Part shown: one piece after another, positions 24,251-33,082 of the stretch
How the letters are laid out: each line of letters opens with the position of its first letter
How positions within the stretch are numbered: the first letter of the stretch is position 1
NCBI GenBank assembly: GCA_942491735.1
Contig: CALOCN010000014.1
Span: 248,001-312,000, forward strand
Direction: 5' to 3'
Origin: CALOCN01 sp942491735
GTDB taxonomy: Bacteria > Eisenbacteria > RBG-16-71-46 > JABDJR01
DNA length: 64,000 bases
The notes under the pieces: generated by a model
What the model was told of the DNA's origin: nothing
Databases searched by the model: none
What the model saw: only the letters and a program-made list of their open reading frames with translations
Position numbers and translations under genes: made by a program

Positions 24251-25468
24251 GTGCTCGTACGTTTCTGCCTCTACTCCATCCTCAAGAACCTCCGGTTCTT
24301 CGACAAGTTCTTCATCATCTACCTGCTGGCGCCGGTGGAAACGGGTGGCGCGGCGCTCTCCTTCTTCCAGACCGGTCTCCTGGCCGGATACCAGGCCCTG
24401 CTCACCGCGATCCTCGAGGTCCCCAGCGGCGTCATCGCGGACCGGTGGGGACGTCGACGGAGCCTGGCCGCAACCTTCACCTGCTACGCCATCGCGTTCC
24501 CGCTCTTTGGTCTGTCGGCACGTGTCGACGACCCGGGCCGGGTGGGGCTGCTGGTGGCGGCGCTCACCCTGTTCGGGATCGGGGAGGCGTTCCGCACCGG
24601 AACCCACAAGGCCATCATGTTGGACTGGGTCGAGACCACGCTCCCTCCCGGGAGCGCCTCGCGGGTGATCGGGGTGACCCGGTTCTGGTCCAAGATGACC
24701 GCGGGGGTATCGGCCCTGGTGGGGGGGCTCCTGGTGTGGCTCACCGGATCCTTCACCTGGCTCTTCTGGGGCGCCACTCTCCCGGCCGTTCTGGGTGTTG
24801 CGCTCATGCTCAGCTATCCGTCCCGCCTCGAAGGCGCGGGAACGCCCGGGTCGGCGCCGACCTCCGGGACGTGGCGCGAACGACTGCGAGTGTTTGTTGC
24901 CCTTCCCGGGCTGGGGTTTCTGTTCCTGCAGTCCGTGCTGTTCGAGAGTCAGGTCAAGGCGGCCCAGCACTACCTGCAACCGTTTCTCCAGTTCCAGCTG
25001 GAAGCGAGGGAGATCGCGGTGGTGGGCGGGATCGGCGCCCTGCTGATCGGCTTGTACTATCTGATCCAGGAGGGGCTGGGGGGTTGGGCGTCCTGGTTGG
25101 CCGCGCCGGTCGAGCGCCGGTTGGGGGGCGCGGATCGCATGCTGCGCCTGATCCCGTTGGTCGCGGCGCTGGCCATGGGTGTGGTGGCGCTCAGCGTGTC
25201 CCGGTCCGGTCTGGTGGTGGGGGCCGTGGGCTTCACCACCCTGATCGTCCTGCAGAACCTGCGTCGCCCGGTCTTCGTTGCACGCTTCGATCAACTGATG
25301 GACAAGCGACGCCGGGCCACCACCCTATCCGTGGAGAGTCAGGCCCGATCCGTGGCCTATGCCGTCCTTGCCCCGGTCACCGGATGGATCGTGGACCACT
25401 ACGGGCTCTCGTGGGCGTTCGTGCTGATCGGCGCCCTGCTGCTGCTCGCCTCTACGAGGAAGCCTTGA
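24251..25468 (+). CDS. Major facilitator superfamily transporter
   Basis: A 405-residue protein with about 12 membrane segments. The loop between helices 2 and 3 has the MFS motif A form GVIADRWGRRRSL. The N-terminal NLRFFDKFFIIYLLAP and the GEAFRTGTHKAIMLDW stretch are typical of a bacterial MFS group near the DHA-like efflux proteins. Substrate unknown. The frame is open upstream over the divergent DUF72 gene; the GTG at 24251 follows GGAG by 9 bases and starts just before helix 1. Its 3' end overlaps the convergent kinase gene by 17 bases. Confidence 0.88.
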   Translation: MLVRFCLYSILKNLRFFDKFFIIYLLAPVETGGAALSFFQTGLLAGYQALLTAILEVPSGVIADRWGRRRSLAATFTCYAIAFPLFGLSARVDDPGRVGLLVAALTLFGIGEAFRTGTHKAIMLDWVETTLPPGSASRVIGVTRFWSKMTAGVSALVGGLLVWLTGSFTWLFWGATLPAVLGVALMLSYPSRLEGAGTPGSAPTSGTWRERLRVFVALPGLGFLFLQSVLFESQVKAAQHYLQPFLQFQLEAREIAVVGGIGALLIGLYYLIQEGLGGWASWLAAPVERRLGGADRMLRLIPLVAALAMGVVALSVSRSGLVVGAVGFTTLIVLQNLRRPVFVARFDQLMDKRRRATTLSVESQARSVAYAVLAPVTGWIVDHYGLSWAFVLIGALLLLASTRKP

Positions 25469-28373
25469 GTGTCTCGTAGAGATCGCGGGCCTCGATGCGT
25501 TCGGCGAACTCGGGATCCGCTTCGGCCCAGATCTCCAGGCTGCGATCCAACTGCTCCAGGGCCTCGTTGGGTTTGCCCAGATCGATGAACGTCTTGGCCA
25601 GTTCCAAGCGCGCCCGCCCGTCCGCGGGGAACACCCGCAAGGCGCGCTCGAGGATCTCCACCGATCCTTCGAGATCCCCCGCCTTGCGCAACACCCGTCC
25701 CAGATCCTGCAGGAGCGAGGCGTCCGTGGGATCCGAATCCAGCGCTTCCCGGTAGAGGGTGGCCGACCGGGCGGCGTCCCCGCGCAACTCCGCGACGCCG
25801 GCCTCGAGTTCCACCGCCACCGGTTCCAGGATGGCCACCCCGAAACGCTCCATGAAGTCCCTCAGGTGTCCCACGTGGACCTCGGCCGAGTCCGCCTCGC
25901 CCAGCATGGTGTAGACGATGGACTCACCCATCGAGACCACGGCGCCATACTCGGGGGCGGTGCGGGATCGGGCGTCCCGCAGCTTCTCCAGCGCCAACTC
26001 GGTCTCCCCGGCTTCCACGTAGTAGCGCATGGAACCGGACTGTTCCCCGAGCGCAACGAACGGGTTTCCCATCTTCTCGGTCTCGATCAGCCTCAGGTCC
26101 AGGTACTCGAGACTGCGGTGGAGTTGTCCCCGATAGCGAGCCAATCGACGCAGGCCGCCCAGAACGTCCCGGCGCTGCGACGGGGTCTTGGCCTCGCCCA
26201 GGAGTTCGTCGTAGGCGCCCTGCGCGTCGGCGAAGTTTCCCCGGCGCACCTCGAGACCGACCAGGTTCAACCGCAGATCCAGATCCGTGGGAGCGTTGAG
26301 CAGGGCGTCCTCGTAATGCTGTTCCGCGCTGTCGAGGTCACCCCGGATGAGGGCCAGGGAGGCGAGTTTCTGGTGCCCCGCCACCTCCTGGGGGAACTTC
26401 CCGAGGTACTGGCGATAGCGGGCCTCGGCCAGGTCGTAGGCGCCGGTGTCGCGACGCAGATCACCCAGATGGAGCACGATGTCGTAGGACTCCGGGTCCA
26501 GCTCCAGGGCCCGCTGGAACTTCTCCGCCGCCTCCTCCTTGAGCCCCCGGAACTGGAGGTTGTAGGCGAGAACCTTCACCGCCTCCAGATCCTCCGGGTA
26601 CAGCGTCTCCCACATCCGCAACACGGCGAGGGTCTTCTCGGGATCCTCCTGGATATCCGCGTAGTAGGTGGCGCGGATCTTGAACTGGTTGCGCTCCGGT
26701 ACCCGATAGATGTAGTCCAGCGACTTCTGCAGCGAGGCTCGTGCCCCCGCGACGTCCTGGAGCATGGTCGCGATCAGGTAGTCCTGGTAATAGGCGTAGG
26801 CAAAGGTGGAATCGATGGCCAGGGCAGCCTGCACCCGGGCGCGTGCCCCGGCGTGGTCTCCGGCGAACCCGAACAGTCGTGCCCCCTCGATATACTCGCG
26901 GAATGCCTCGGTGGAGCTGGTCACCATGTCCGACACCGGCAGGTCCTCGGTGGTCTCGATCATCTCGGGTGGCGTGCCGAGGTCCCGTCGAAGCTGAAGC
27001 GCGGCGGCGTCGGCGAGGGCGAACGGGTCCTCGCCGTGGTACTCGTGGCTTGCCACCTCGCCTCCCTCGACCGCGTTGAGGGTGACCCGGATCAGATAAC
27101 CCGCCTCGTCCCGGGAAACGCTCCCCGAGACGAAGTAGTCGGCGTGCTGGTCCTGGGTGATCTGACGCTGAATCGGGCGGGAGACTCCGAGGCCATCCGG
27201 GTGTCCCTTCTCGCGGAGATCCTCGATGAACAGGAACGGGATGCGCAGGTCCAGGAACGGATCCTGGTAGAGATCCGTAGCCAGCAGCACGGGGAATCCG
27301 ACCCGCATCCACTCGAGATCCTCCGCTTCGGATTCCTGAAAGAACAGGACCACGCTCTTGCGATGCTCGGCCTTGGGAACCGTCCGCTCCATCTGCTGCC
27401 CGTCCTCGGTGGTCACGGCCACGGTGGTGGTCATGGCCTCGGCCGGTTCCCGCCCCATCCTGGAGGAGGCCACCAGGCCCAGCGCCGCGAGCCCCACCAG
27501 CGCCGCTCCGATCCACGCGGCCCGCTTCACGGGGAACCGGGATCCGGGAGCGGATCCGCCCAACTCCGCGGCAAACACCTCCACGCTGGCGGGGCGATCC
27601 GCGGGGTCCTTGGCCATGGCGCGGAGAATGGCCCGGCTGGTGTTCTCGGAGATCCGGGAGTTCAGCTTCCGGGGGCTCTCCGGTTCGCGGTTGAGGATGG
27701 AGTCCACCAGCACCGCCTGGGTGCCCTCGGGGAAGGGACGCTTTCCCGTGGCCAATTCGTAGAGAAGAATACCGGCGGAGTAGATGTCGGTGCGGGCATC
27801 CACGTCCTCCCCACGCAACTGCTCCGGAGACATGTAGGGCAGGGTCCCCGAGACGCCTTCGGTGTCCATGATCTGCATGGTCTTCACCGTCTCGCTCACC
27901 GGAACGTGGAGCTTGGCCAGACCGAAATCGATGATCTTGAGGAAACCGTCCGGGGTCAGCCGCAGGTTGCCCGGTTTGAGATCCCGGTGGATGACCCCGG
28001 CCGCGTGGGCCGCGGCCAGTCCCGCGGTGAGCTGCCGCGACAAGTCCAGGACTTCGTCTTCCGCGAGCGCACCCTGGGCCACCCGTTCGTCGAGAGTGGT
28101 CCCCGGGATGTACTCCATGACCAGGAGCGAGAGGCCCTCGATGACGTCGAAGTCGAACACCGTGCCCACGTTGGGATGGTTGAGCCGGGACAGGACGAGG
28201 GCTTCCTGACGGATCTGTTCCTGGGTCTCCACGTTGGCCAGCAGGGCGGAGGAAAGCACCTTGATGGCCACGGAGCGGTCGAGGCGGGTATCGGTGGCGC
28301 GGTACACCGTACCCATGCCGCCGGCTCCGAGTTCCTCTTCCAGTACGTAGCGGCCGAGCGTCTTTCCAATCAA
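25452..28373 (-). CDS. Membrane Ser/Thr protein kinase with TolB-like and TPR domains
   Basis: A 973-residue Hanks-type kinase. The cytoplasmic kinase domain (about 8-270) has G-loop GAGGMG, Lys38, HRD at 129-131 in HRDLKPGN, DFG at 149-151 and SPE. All catalytic residues are intact. One membrane helix follows (about 285-304), then a TolB/FlgO-like alpha-beta region (about 330-470) and TPRs to the end. This membrane kinase plus TPR layout is common in Acidobacteria and similar phyla and probably senses something outside the membrane. The TTG start overlaps the GNAT stop (TTGA) and has AGGAG 8 bases upstream. It ends an 11-gene block. Confidence 0.93.
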   Translation of the reverse strand: MIGKTLGRYVLEEELGAGGMGTVYRATDTRLDRSVAIKVLSSALLANVETQEQIRQEALVLSRLNHPNVGTVFDFDVIEGLSLLVMEYIPGTTLDERVAQGALAEDEVLDLSRQLTAGLAAAHAAGVIHRDLKPGNLRLTPDGFLKIIDFGLAKLHVPVSETVKTMQIMDTEGVSGTLPYMSPEQLRGEDVDARTDIYSAGILLYELATGKRPFPEGTQAVLVDSILNREPESPRKLNSRISENTSRAILRAMAKDPADRPASVEVFAAELGGSAPGSRFPVKRAAWIGAALVGLAALGLVASSRMGREPAEAMTTTVAVTTEDGQQMERTVPKAEHRKSVVLFFQESEAEDLEWMRVGFPVLLATDLYQDPFLDLRIPFLFIEDLREKGHPDGLGVSRPIQRQITQDQHADYFVSGSVSRDEAGYLIRVTLNAVEGGEVASHEYHGEDPFALADAAALQLRRDLGTPPEMIETTEDLPVSDMVTSSTEAFREYIEGARLFGFAGDHAGARARVQAALAIDSTFAYAYYQDYLIATMLQDVAGARASLQKSLDYIYRVPERNQFKIRATYYADIQEDPEKTLAVLRMWETLYPEDLEAVKVLAYNLQFRGLKEEAAEKFQRALELDPESYDIVLHLGDLRRDTGAYDLAEARYRQYLGKFPQEVAGHQKLASLALIRGDLDSAEQHYEDALLNAPTDLDLRLNLVGLEVRRGNFADAQGAYDELLGEAKTPSQRRDVLGGLRRLARYRGQLHRSLEYLDLRLIETEKMGNPFVALGEQSGSMRYYVEAGETELALEKLRDARSRTAPEYGAVVSMGESIVYTMLGEADSAEVHVGHLRDFMERFGVAILEPVAVELEAGVAELRGDAARSATLYREALDSDPTDASLLQDLGRVLRKAGDLEGSVEILERALRVFPADGRARLELAKTFIDLGKPNEALEQLDRSLEIWAEADPEFAERIEARDLYETLKASS

Positions 28374-29278
28374 ACGAGGGACTCCTGGAGATGGGGACGG
28401 GGGGTCAGCTTGCGATAGCCGACCAGGGTGCGCGCACGGGTGAACCCGAGGCTGCGGTAGAGGCCGATCGCCTCCTGGTTGGTGACTTCCACGGTCAGGT
28501 GGACCTTGTCGAACTGCGGGTCGGCAAGGACCGAATCGATGGCGACCGAAATGAGGCGGCGGGCGAGCCCGGTTCGGCGGGCGCGGGGGGCCACGGCAAG
28601 AAAGTGGATGTACCCGTTGTCGGTCGCGGGGTCGGCTTCCAGGGTCAGGAAGCCGGTGACCCCCTCGGCGTCCGCGGTGATGAAGGTGCGGAAGGGATCA
28701 TCCCCCCGGCTCTTCTCCATGAGCGTGGCCGCGCTGTAGTAGGTGTTGGGAAACGCCGCGTCATGAAGTGCGGTGACTCCCTCGTCGTCCCCCGGCCCCA
28801 GCTCCCGTACTCCCGTGGCCGAGGCAACCCGGGCTTTGGCGCGCGGCAACTCCAGGGCGGCCGAACCCAGCTTGCGCAGGCGGTACCCATGACGGGTGGC
28901 GAACTCGATCCCCCGCCGGTTGCGGGTGTCGAAGCTGAGCTCGAAGTCCTCGATCGCGTCCGGGGCCAGGGGAACCACGCTCTCCAGGAGCCGGTCCGCC
29001 ACCATGTTCCAGGCCGCGTGTTCCACGGTGGGGCCATGGACCCACGCCCGGCCCAGATCCACGTCCCATTCCAGACCCATCACCCCGATGAGACGATCGT
29101 TTTCCACGGCAACGAGAAATCCCTTGGTGGGAGCGGGGCTGAGGTTCTTCAGGTAGTGCGCGATGGCATCGGGGGTGTCGTCGTAGCAGGGAAGATGATC
29201 GGTGTCACGCGGATTGATCCGGCTCACCAGGGCGGTCACGGCGTCGAGGTCGTTGTCGGTGAACCTGCGGATTTCCAA
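28370..29278 (-). CDS. Tandem GNAT-domain acetyltransferase
   Basis: A 302-residue protein with two GNAT folds, like mycothiol synthase in layout. The second domain has the acetyl-CoA loop LAVAPRARRTGLARRLI near residue 230 and NQEAIGLYRSLGF near the end. The first domain (LVAVENDRLIGVMGLEWD) lacks a clear Q/RxxGxG/A loop and may be structural. Substrate unknown. The TTG start has GGAG 7 bases upstream, and there is one base between it and the upstream oxidase stop. Confidence 0.85.
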   Translation of the reverse strand: MEIRRFTDNDLDAVTALVSRINPRDTDHLPCYDDTPDAIAHYLKNLSPAPTKGFLVAVENDRLIGVMGLEWDVDLGRAWVHGPTVEHAAWNMVADRLLESVVPLAPDAIEDFELSFDTRNRRGIEFATRHGYRLRKLGSAALELPRAKARVASATGVRELGPGDDEGVTALHDAAFPNTYYSAATLMEKSRGDDPFRTFITADAEGVTGFLTLEADPATDNGYIHFLAVAPRARRTGLARRLISVAIDSVLADPQFDKVHLTVEVTNQEAIGLYRSLGFTRARTLVGYRKLTPRPHLQESLV

Positions 29279-29279
29279 C

Positions 29280-30464
29280 TCAGCTCTCCTTGGCCTCGGT
29301 TCCCAGGAACCGGGCGCTCTCGGTCCGCCGGCGTCCCCGCGGCCTCCAGGCGAAACGTTTCGTGGCGGGATTGGGTACCCCGTCCATCACGTCGGCGATG
29401 ATCCCACCCAGGACCGGTGCGAACTTGAAACCGTGACCGGACCCGCCGGTGGCCACGAACAGTCCCTCCCGCCCCGGAACCCGATCGATATAGAAGTCGC
29501 CATCCCAGGTGTCGGTGTAGAGACAGAGCCTGGACCCCACCACCGGGGCCTCGGCCAGCGCGGGCAGGGCTTCCCGCAGGAAGGTGCGAAACATGGCTTC
29601 GGCGCCGGGCTCCAGGGTCCGCTCTTCTCCGGGAAGAACCGGCTTGCCCGGGCCATGGTTGGCGATCTTGACCCGCCCGTCCGGGAGGGCGGGAAAACCG
29701 TACCATCCACTCCGGCTGATGTCCCCGGCCCAAACGGAAAAGCGGGGCGGGGTGAACGGGGTCGGATCGTCCGGGAGGAAGTGGAGGACCGGTTGCCCCA
29801 CCACGTCCATGAGACCGGTGAGTTCGGGAATCAGCTCGGGGCTCCAGGATCCGGCGGCAACCAGGGTGTGATTTGCCCGGTAGTCCACCCCGTCCGTGCC
29901 TCGGGCCCCCGACACCCGTGCGTGCTCCTCGAGGAAACGGGCGCATCCCACCCCTTCCCGGAGGGTGACCCCCAGCGCGGCGGCTTCCCGCACGAGTTGC
30001 TCCACGACCCGGCCGCTCTCGGCCCACCCGGCCCTTGGATTGAAGTAGCCATCGGGAAACCGCTCCGGGTTCCAGGCCGGGAAACGATCCTTCAGTCCGG
30101 CCGGGAGCATCCGCTCCAGGGGATAGCCCCGGCCGGTGAGCAGGGCGAAGGAGTCCGCCTCGAAGCCCGATTGCATGGGCTCGCTGGCCAGGAGCAGGAA
30201 CCCGTCCGCATGGTACAGCGGGGAGTCCCACCGCTTGTTCCAGGATTCCCATCCGGCGAAGGCCTCGTCCATGAGATCGGAGTAGAACGCATCCGCTCCG
30301 TAGTCGGCGCGGATCGCCTTGCTGATGTCGGTGGAGGAGGCATCCGGATGCGGCAAGGGGCCCGGATCGAGCAGGGTCACCCGGTGTCCGCGACGTCGCA
30401 GTTCGATTGCCGCGGTGACGCCGAAGATCCCGGCCCCGATCACCAGGGTGTCCGGGCGGCTCAA
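29280..30464 (-). CDS. FAD-dependent amino acid oxidase-type (DAO) oxidoreductase
   Basis: A 394-residue flavoprotein of the DAO superfamily, close in look to monomeric sarcosine oxidase. The dinucleotide fold is LVIGAGIFGVTAAIELRRRG near residues 7-26, and the C-terminal GGSGHGFKFAPVLGG is the usual second FAD contact of sarcosine or N-methyltryptophan oxidases. It probably oxidises an N-methyl or secondary amine. A TTG start overlaps the signal peptidase stop (TTGA). Confidence 0.87.
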   Translation of the reverse strand: MSRPDTLVIGAGIFGVTAAIELRRRGHRVTLLDPGPLPHPDASSTDISKAIRADYGADAFYSDLMDEAFAGWESWNKRWDSPLYHADGFLLLASEPMQSGFEADSFALLTGRGYPLERMLPAGLKDRFPAWNPERFPDGYFNPRAGWAESGRVVEQLVREAAALGVTLREGVGCARFLEEHARVSGARGTDGVDYRANHTLVAAGSWSPELIPELTGLMDVVGQPVLHFLPDDPTPFTPPRFSVWAGDISRSGWYGFPALPDGRVKIANHGPGKPVLPGEERTLEPGAEAMFRTFLREALPALAEAPVVGSRLCLYTDTWDGDFYIDRVPGREGLFVATGGSGHGFKFAPVLGGIIADVMDGVPNPATKRFAWRPRGRRRTESARFLGTEAKES

Positions 30465-31066
30465 GGTCGGGGGCTTCCCGAGGTGAGCTTGGTCACGATG
30501 CGCCCCACGATGTCTCCCCGGGCCACGGCGCCGAAGTGACGCGAGTCCCGGCTTTGCGCGCGGTGATCCCCGATGACGAAGTAGTACCCCTCCGGAATGG
30601 CCAGCGGACCAAACCGGGCCGATGCGGGATCCCCGGAGAGGAAGACGAGGCGGGTGGAGGGTCCCTGGATCTCCCGTCGCGGGACCGCCGCGGCGGGGAC
30701 GGCGATTCCTTGGGTTTCCTCGTCGGAGAGACGGTCGTAGAGCGCTTCCTTGCCGTTGACGACGAGACGATGGTCCCGGATTTCCACCGTATCCCCCGGA
30801 CCCGCCACCACCCGCTTGAACAGGGTCCCGATGCCGGGGCCGTCGAACAGGATGATGTCCCCCATGCGGGGATCCCCCATGCGGGCGATACGAACATCCG
30901 TGTAGGGCAGGGTGAGATCGTAGGAGGCGAGCAGACCGAGGGCGGTGTCGCCGTCCCGGAAGGTGGGGGCGTCCGAATCCCCCACTACCGAATAGACCCG
31001 GACATAGGCGGGAAGGACGAGGATGAGCAGGAACACCGGGGCCAGGAGAAGGCCAACCCGGCGCAT
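30461..31066 (-). CDS. lepB: Signal peptidase I (S26 family)
   Basis: A 201-residue signal peptidase with one N-terminal membrane segment (residues 4-24). The nucleophile is Ser31 in GDSDAPTF, where the usual motif is SMxPT, so Asp replaces Met. The base is Lys84 in TLFKRVVAGPGD, and GDHRAQSRDSRHFG is motif E. The Ser-Lys spacing of 53 is normal. It removes signal peptides from exported proteins, of which this window has many. The ATG at 31066 is one base after the acetyltransferase stop; the frame is open further but lacks a membrane segment there. Confidence 0.9.
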   Translation of the reverse strand: MRRVGLLLAPVFLLILVLPAYVRVYSVVGDSDAPTFRDGDTALGLLASYDLTLPYTDVRIARMGDPRMGDIILFDGPGIGTLFKRVVAGPGDTVEIRDHRLVVNGKEALYDRLSDEETQGIAVPAAAVPRREIQGPSTRLVFLSGDPASARFGPLAIPEGYYFVIGDHRAQSRDSRHFGAVARGDIVGRIVTKLTSGSPRP

Positions 31067-31067
31067 C

Positions 31068-31565
31068 CTAGGATTCCCCGGCGAGGCGTTCCAGTGCGTC
31101 GCCGGTGACCCGGAACACCGTCCACTCGTCCATGGGGGTGGCGCCGAGCCGCTTGTAGAACCGGATGGCGTCCTCGTTCCAATCCAGAACCGACCACTCC
31201 AGCCGCCCACAGCCGCGATCGCGGGCGATCCGGGCGAGGTGGGTGAGGACCTGCTTTCCGTAGCCCCGGCCGCGGGACGCCGGCTGGATGAACAGATCCT
31301 CGAGGTAGATCCCGGGCTGTCCCAGGAAGGTGGAGAAATTGTGGAAGAACAGGGCGAATCCCACCGGTTCGTGGCCTGCGTAGGCGAGGATCACCTCGGC
31401 CATGGGACGGTTGCCGAAGAGACTGTCGGCCAGGGTGGCCTCGGTGGCCACGACCTCGTGGGCGAGCTTCTCGAAATCGGCGAGGGCACGGATGAACCCG
31501 AGGACGAGGGGAACGTCCTTGCGGGTCGCGAAGCGAAGGGTGAGCGTTTCGGAAGGATTCGGCAT
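31068..31565 (-). CDS. GNAT acetyltransferase, diamine/spermidine acetyltransferase-like
   Basis: A 165-residue GNAT protein. LRFATRKDVPLVLGFIRALADFEK is the N-terminal pattern of the spermidine/spermine acetyltransferase group. EDLFIQPASRGRGYGKQVL holds the acetyl-CoA loop, and GRLEWSVLDWNEDAIRFYKRLGA is the usual C-terminal motif. Likely substrate is a polyamine, amino acid or thialysine-like amine. It lies in the middle of the long block with RlpA upstream. Confidence 0.88.
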   Translation of the reverse strand: MPNPSETLTLRFATRKDVPLVLGFIRALADFEKLAHEVVATEATLADSLFGNRPMAEVILAYAGHEPVGFALFFHNFSTFLGQPGIYLEDLFIQPASRGRGYGKQVLTHLARIARDRGCGRLEWSVLDWNEDAIRFYKRLGATPMDEWTVFRVTGDALERLAGES

Positions 31566-31589
31566 GACGCGTTGGCCGAGTCTACAGGA

Positions 31590-31964
31590 TCAGGGGGACT
31601 CCAGGACCTCGACCCGGACCTCGACCAGCCCAAGCCGGACGAAATCGAGATCCTGGGCCGCCTTGTAGGACACATCGATGATCCGACCGTCCACGAAGGG
31701 GCCGCGGTCGTTGATGCGCAGGGTCACCGCCCTGCCGGTGTCCAGGCGGGTCACCCGCACCCAGGTGCCGAAGGGCAGGGTGCGGTGGGCGGCGGTGAGG
31801 AGGGTCTCGTCGTAGATCTCCCCGTTGGCGGTTTGCCGTCCGTGGAACTTGTGGGCGTACCAGGAGGCAATCCCGGTGACGCTGGAACCCGGATCCGGGT
31901 TGAGGGTCTTGCCCCCGCAGCCCACGGCCAGGAGACACAGGGCCAGGGTCAGGAGCCGCTTCAC
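31590..31964 (-). CDS. rlpA: RlpA-like lipoprotein (double-psi beta-barrel)
   Basis: A 124-residue lipoprotein: signal peptide ending LLAVGC with Cys17 as the lipid site, then one DPBB domain. GIASWYAHKFHGRQTANGE has the conserved Trp-Tyr and active-site region, and VTLRINDRGPFVDGRIIDVS holds the catalytic Asp of RlpA. In Pseudomonas RlpA is a lytic transglycosylase for naked glycans at the septum. The C-terminal SPOR domain is absent, so this is a minimal form. The GTG start overlaps the SGNH protein stop by 4 bases. Confidence 0.88.
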   Translation of the reverse strand: MKRLLTLALCLLAVGCGGKTLNPDPGSSVTGIASWYAHKFHGRQTANGEIYDETLLTAAHRTLPFGTWVRVTRLDTGRAVTLRINDRGPFVDGRIIDVSYKAAQDLDFVRLGLVEVRVEVLESP

Positions 31965-33082
31965 GACCCCGGGCTGTTCGAGGCCAGTGCCTGCTCCAGG
32001 ATGGGCATCAGGTTTCGGGTGAACACCTTGGCGTCGGCGGCGGTGAGATGGGACCACTCGGGGCAACTGAACCCGCCCAGGGACTCGTGGTCCTCGAAAT
32101 GGATGCCGGGTGCCCCCGAAGCCTGGAGAATCCGGTCCCAGAAGCCCTCGCGGGGCGCGTATTTCTTTTCGATCTCGCGCACTTCCCCGGTCGAAGGATA
32201 GCGAATGAAGACCACCCGGCCTCCTCGTCCACGAATCGTGTCCACCGCTTCGCGGGTACGTCGCAGGTCGTTCTCCACCGACGCCATGAAACCGTCCATG
32301 AACTCTTCCTCGGTGAGATGGGGTGGAGGCGGAGGCGGGACGAACAGGACCTTCCAGATATCCTGGATGCGCTGCGCCAGGGGCGTGCCCTCGGCGCACT
32401 GGCTCCACATGCGGGCCTGGCGATCCTCATCGGTGGCGGCGAAGTAGGGCGGGAACCGGGGCGGCTGATTGGGCTGGGCGCCGGGGCGGTCTTGCGGGGC
32501 GAACCGGTTCAGGAGCACGGCGAGGGTGAGGTCCTCCTGCTGGATAAACGCGGCCCGGTTCTGCAGGAACATGCCGATGCGATGCCCCACCTTCTGCGAG
32601 GGGGACCAGTTCTCGTAGCGGCGGATGGCATCGGTGGAACGATCCACCGGAAAGCCGGCCGGAACGAAGTACAACCCGGGCACCGTCCCCACCAGCACCG
32701 TCCCGGCGAAGTCCTCCTGGGCGGCGACGTGTTCCAGGATCGCCAGCGGCTTGGACCCGGGGAGCGCGAGCTGGACCGGCTTCTCGACCCCGAAGTGCTC
32801 GGCCACGGTCTCGAGATCCAGGTCGAACTGGATGCGCGAGGAACCCACGGCCACCCACTGGTCGGGCGAGGCCTGCTGCAACCGGGCCCGGTTGGCCGCC
32901 CACAGATCCCCGGTATCGTTGAGGTTGGGTTGATACCCCCAGCCTCGGACCACCCCTTCCCAGGCCCCGATCCCGAGCAGGGTCAACACGCACCCCAGGA
33001 TCAGGGCACGGCCCCAGTGACCCTGGGGAGTGACACGAAGCTCGACCGGCGCCGGCTCAGAACTGGAAGTAGATGAAGGCAT
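31961..33082 (-). CDS. SGNH-like membrane-anchored protein, partner of the MBOAT acyltransferase
   Basis: A 373-residue protein with one N-terminal membrane segment (about residues 25-45) and an extracytoplasmic domain. GSSRIQFDLD near residue 85 resembles SGNH block I with Ser, and WSHLTAADAKVF near the C-terminus resembles the block V Asp/His, as in AlgJ/AlgX or DltD-type partners. These take acyl groups passed by MBOAT proteins and transfer them to a surface glycan. The ATG at 33082 has AAGGAA 6 bases upstream and overlaps the MBOAT gene by 26 bases. The target glycan is unknown. Confidence 0.75.
   Translation of the reverse strand: MPSSTSSSEPAPVELRVTPQGHWGRALILGCVLTLLGIGAWEGVVRGWGYQPNLNDTGDLWAANRARLQQASPDQWVAVGSSRIQFDLDLETVAEHFGVEKPVQLALPGSKPLAILEHVAAQEDFAGTVLVGTVPGLYFVPAGFPVDRSTDAIRRYENWSPSQKVGHRIGMFLQNRAAFIQQEDLTLAVLLNRFAPQDRPGAQPNQPPRFPPYFAATDEDRQARMWSQCAEGTPLAQRIQDIWKVLFVPPPPPPHLTEEEFMDGFMASVENDLRRTREAVDTIRGRGGRVVFIRYPSTGEVREIEKKYAPREGFWDRILQASGAPGIHFEDHESLGGFSCPEWSHLTAADAKVFTRNLMPILEQALASNSPGS

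Noticed and set aside
32048..33076. Long plus-strand frame opposite the SGNH gene, and many similar frames over 300 codons opposite or within real genes
   Set aside because: They arise from high GC content; their translations are Arg/Pro/Gly-rich without motifs, while the opposite strand has clear families.
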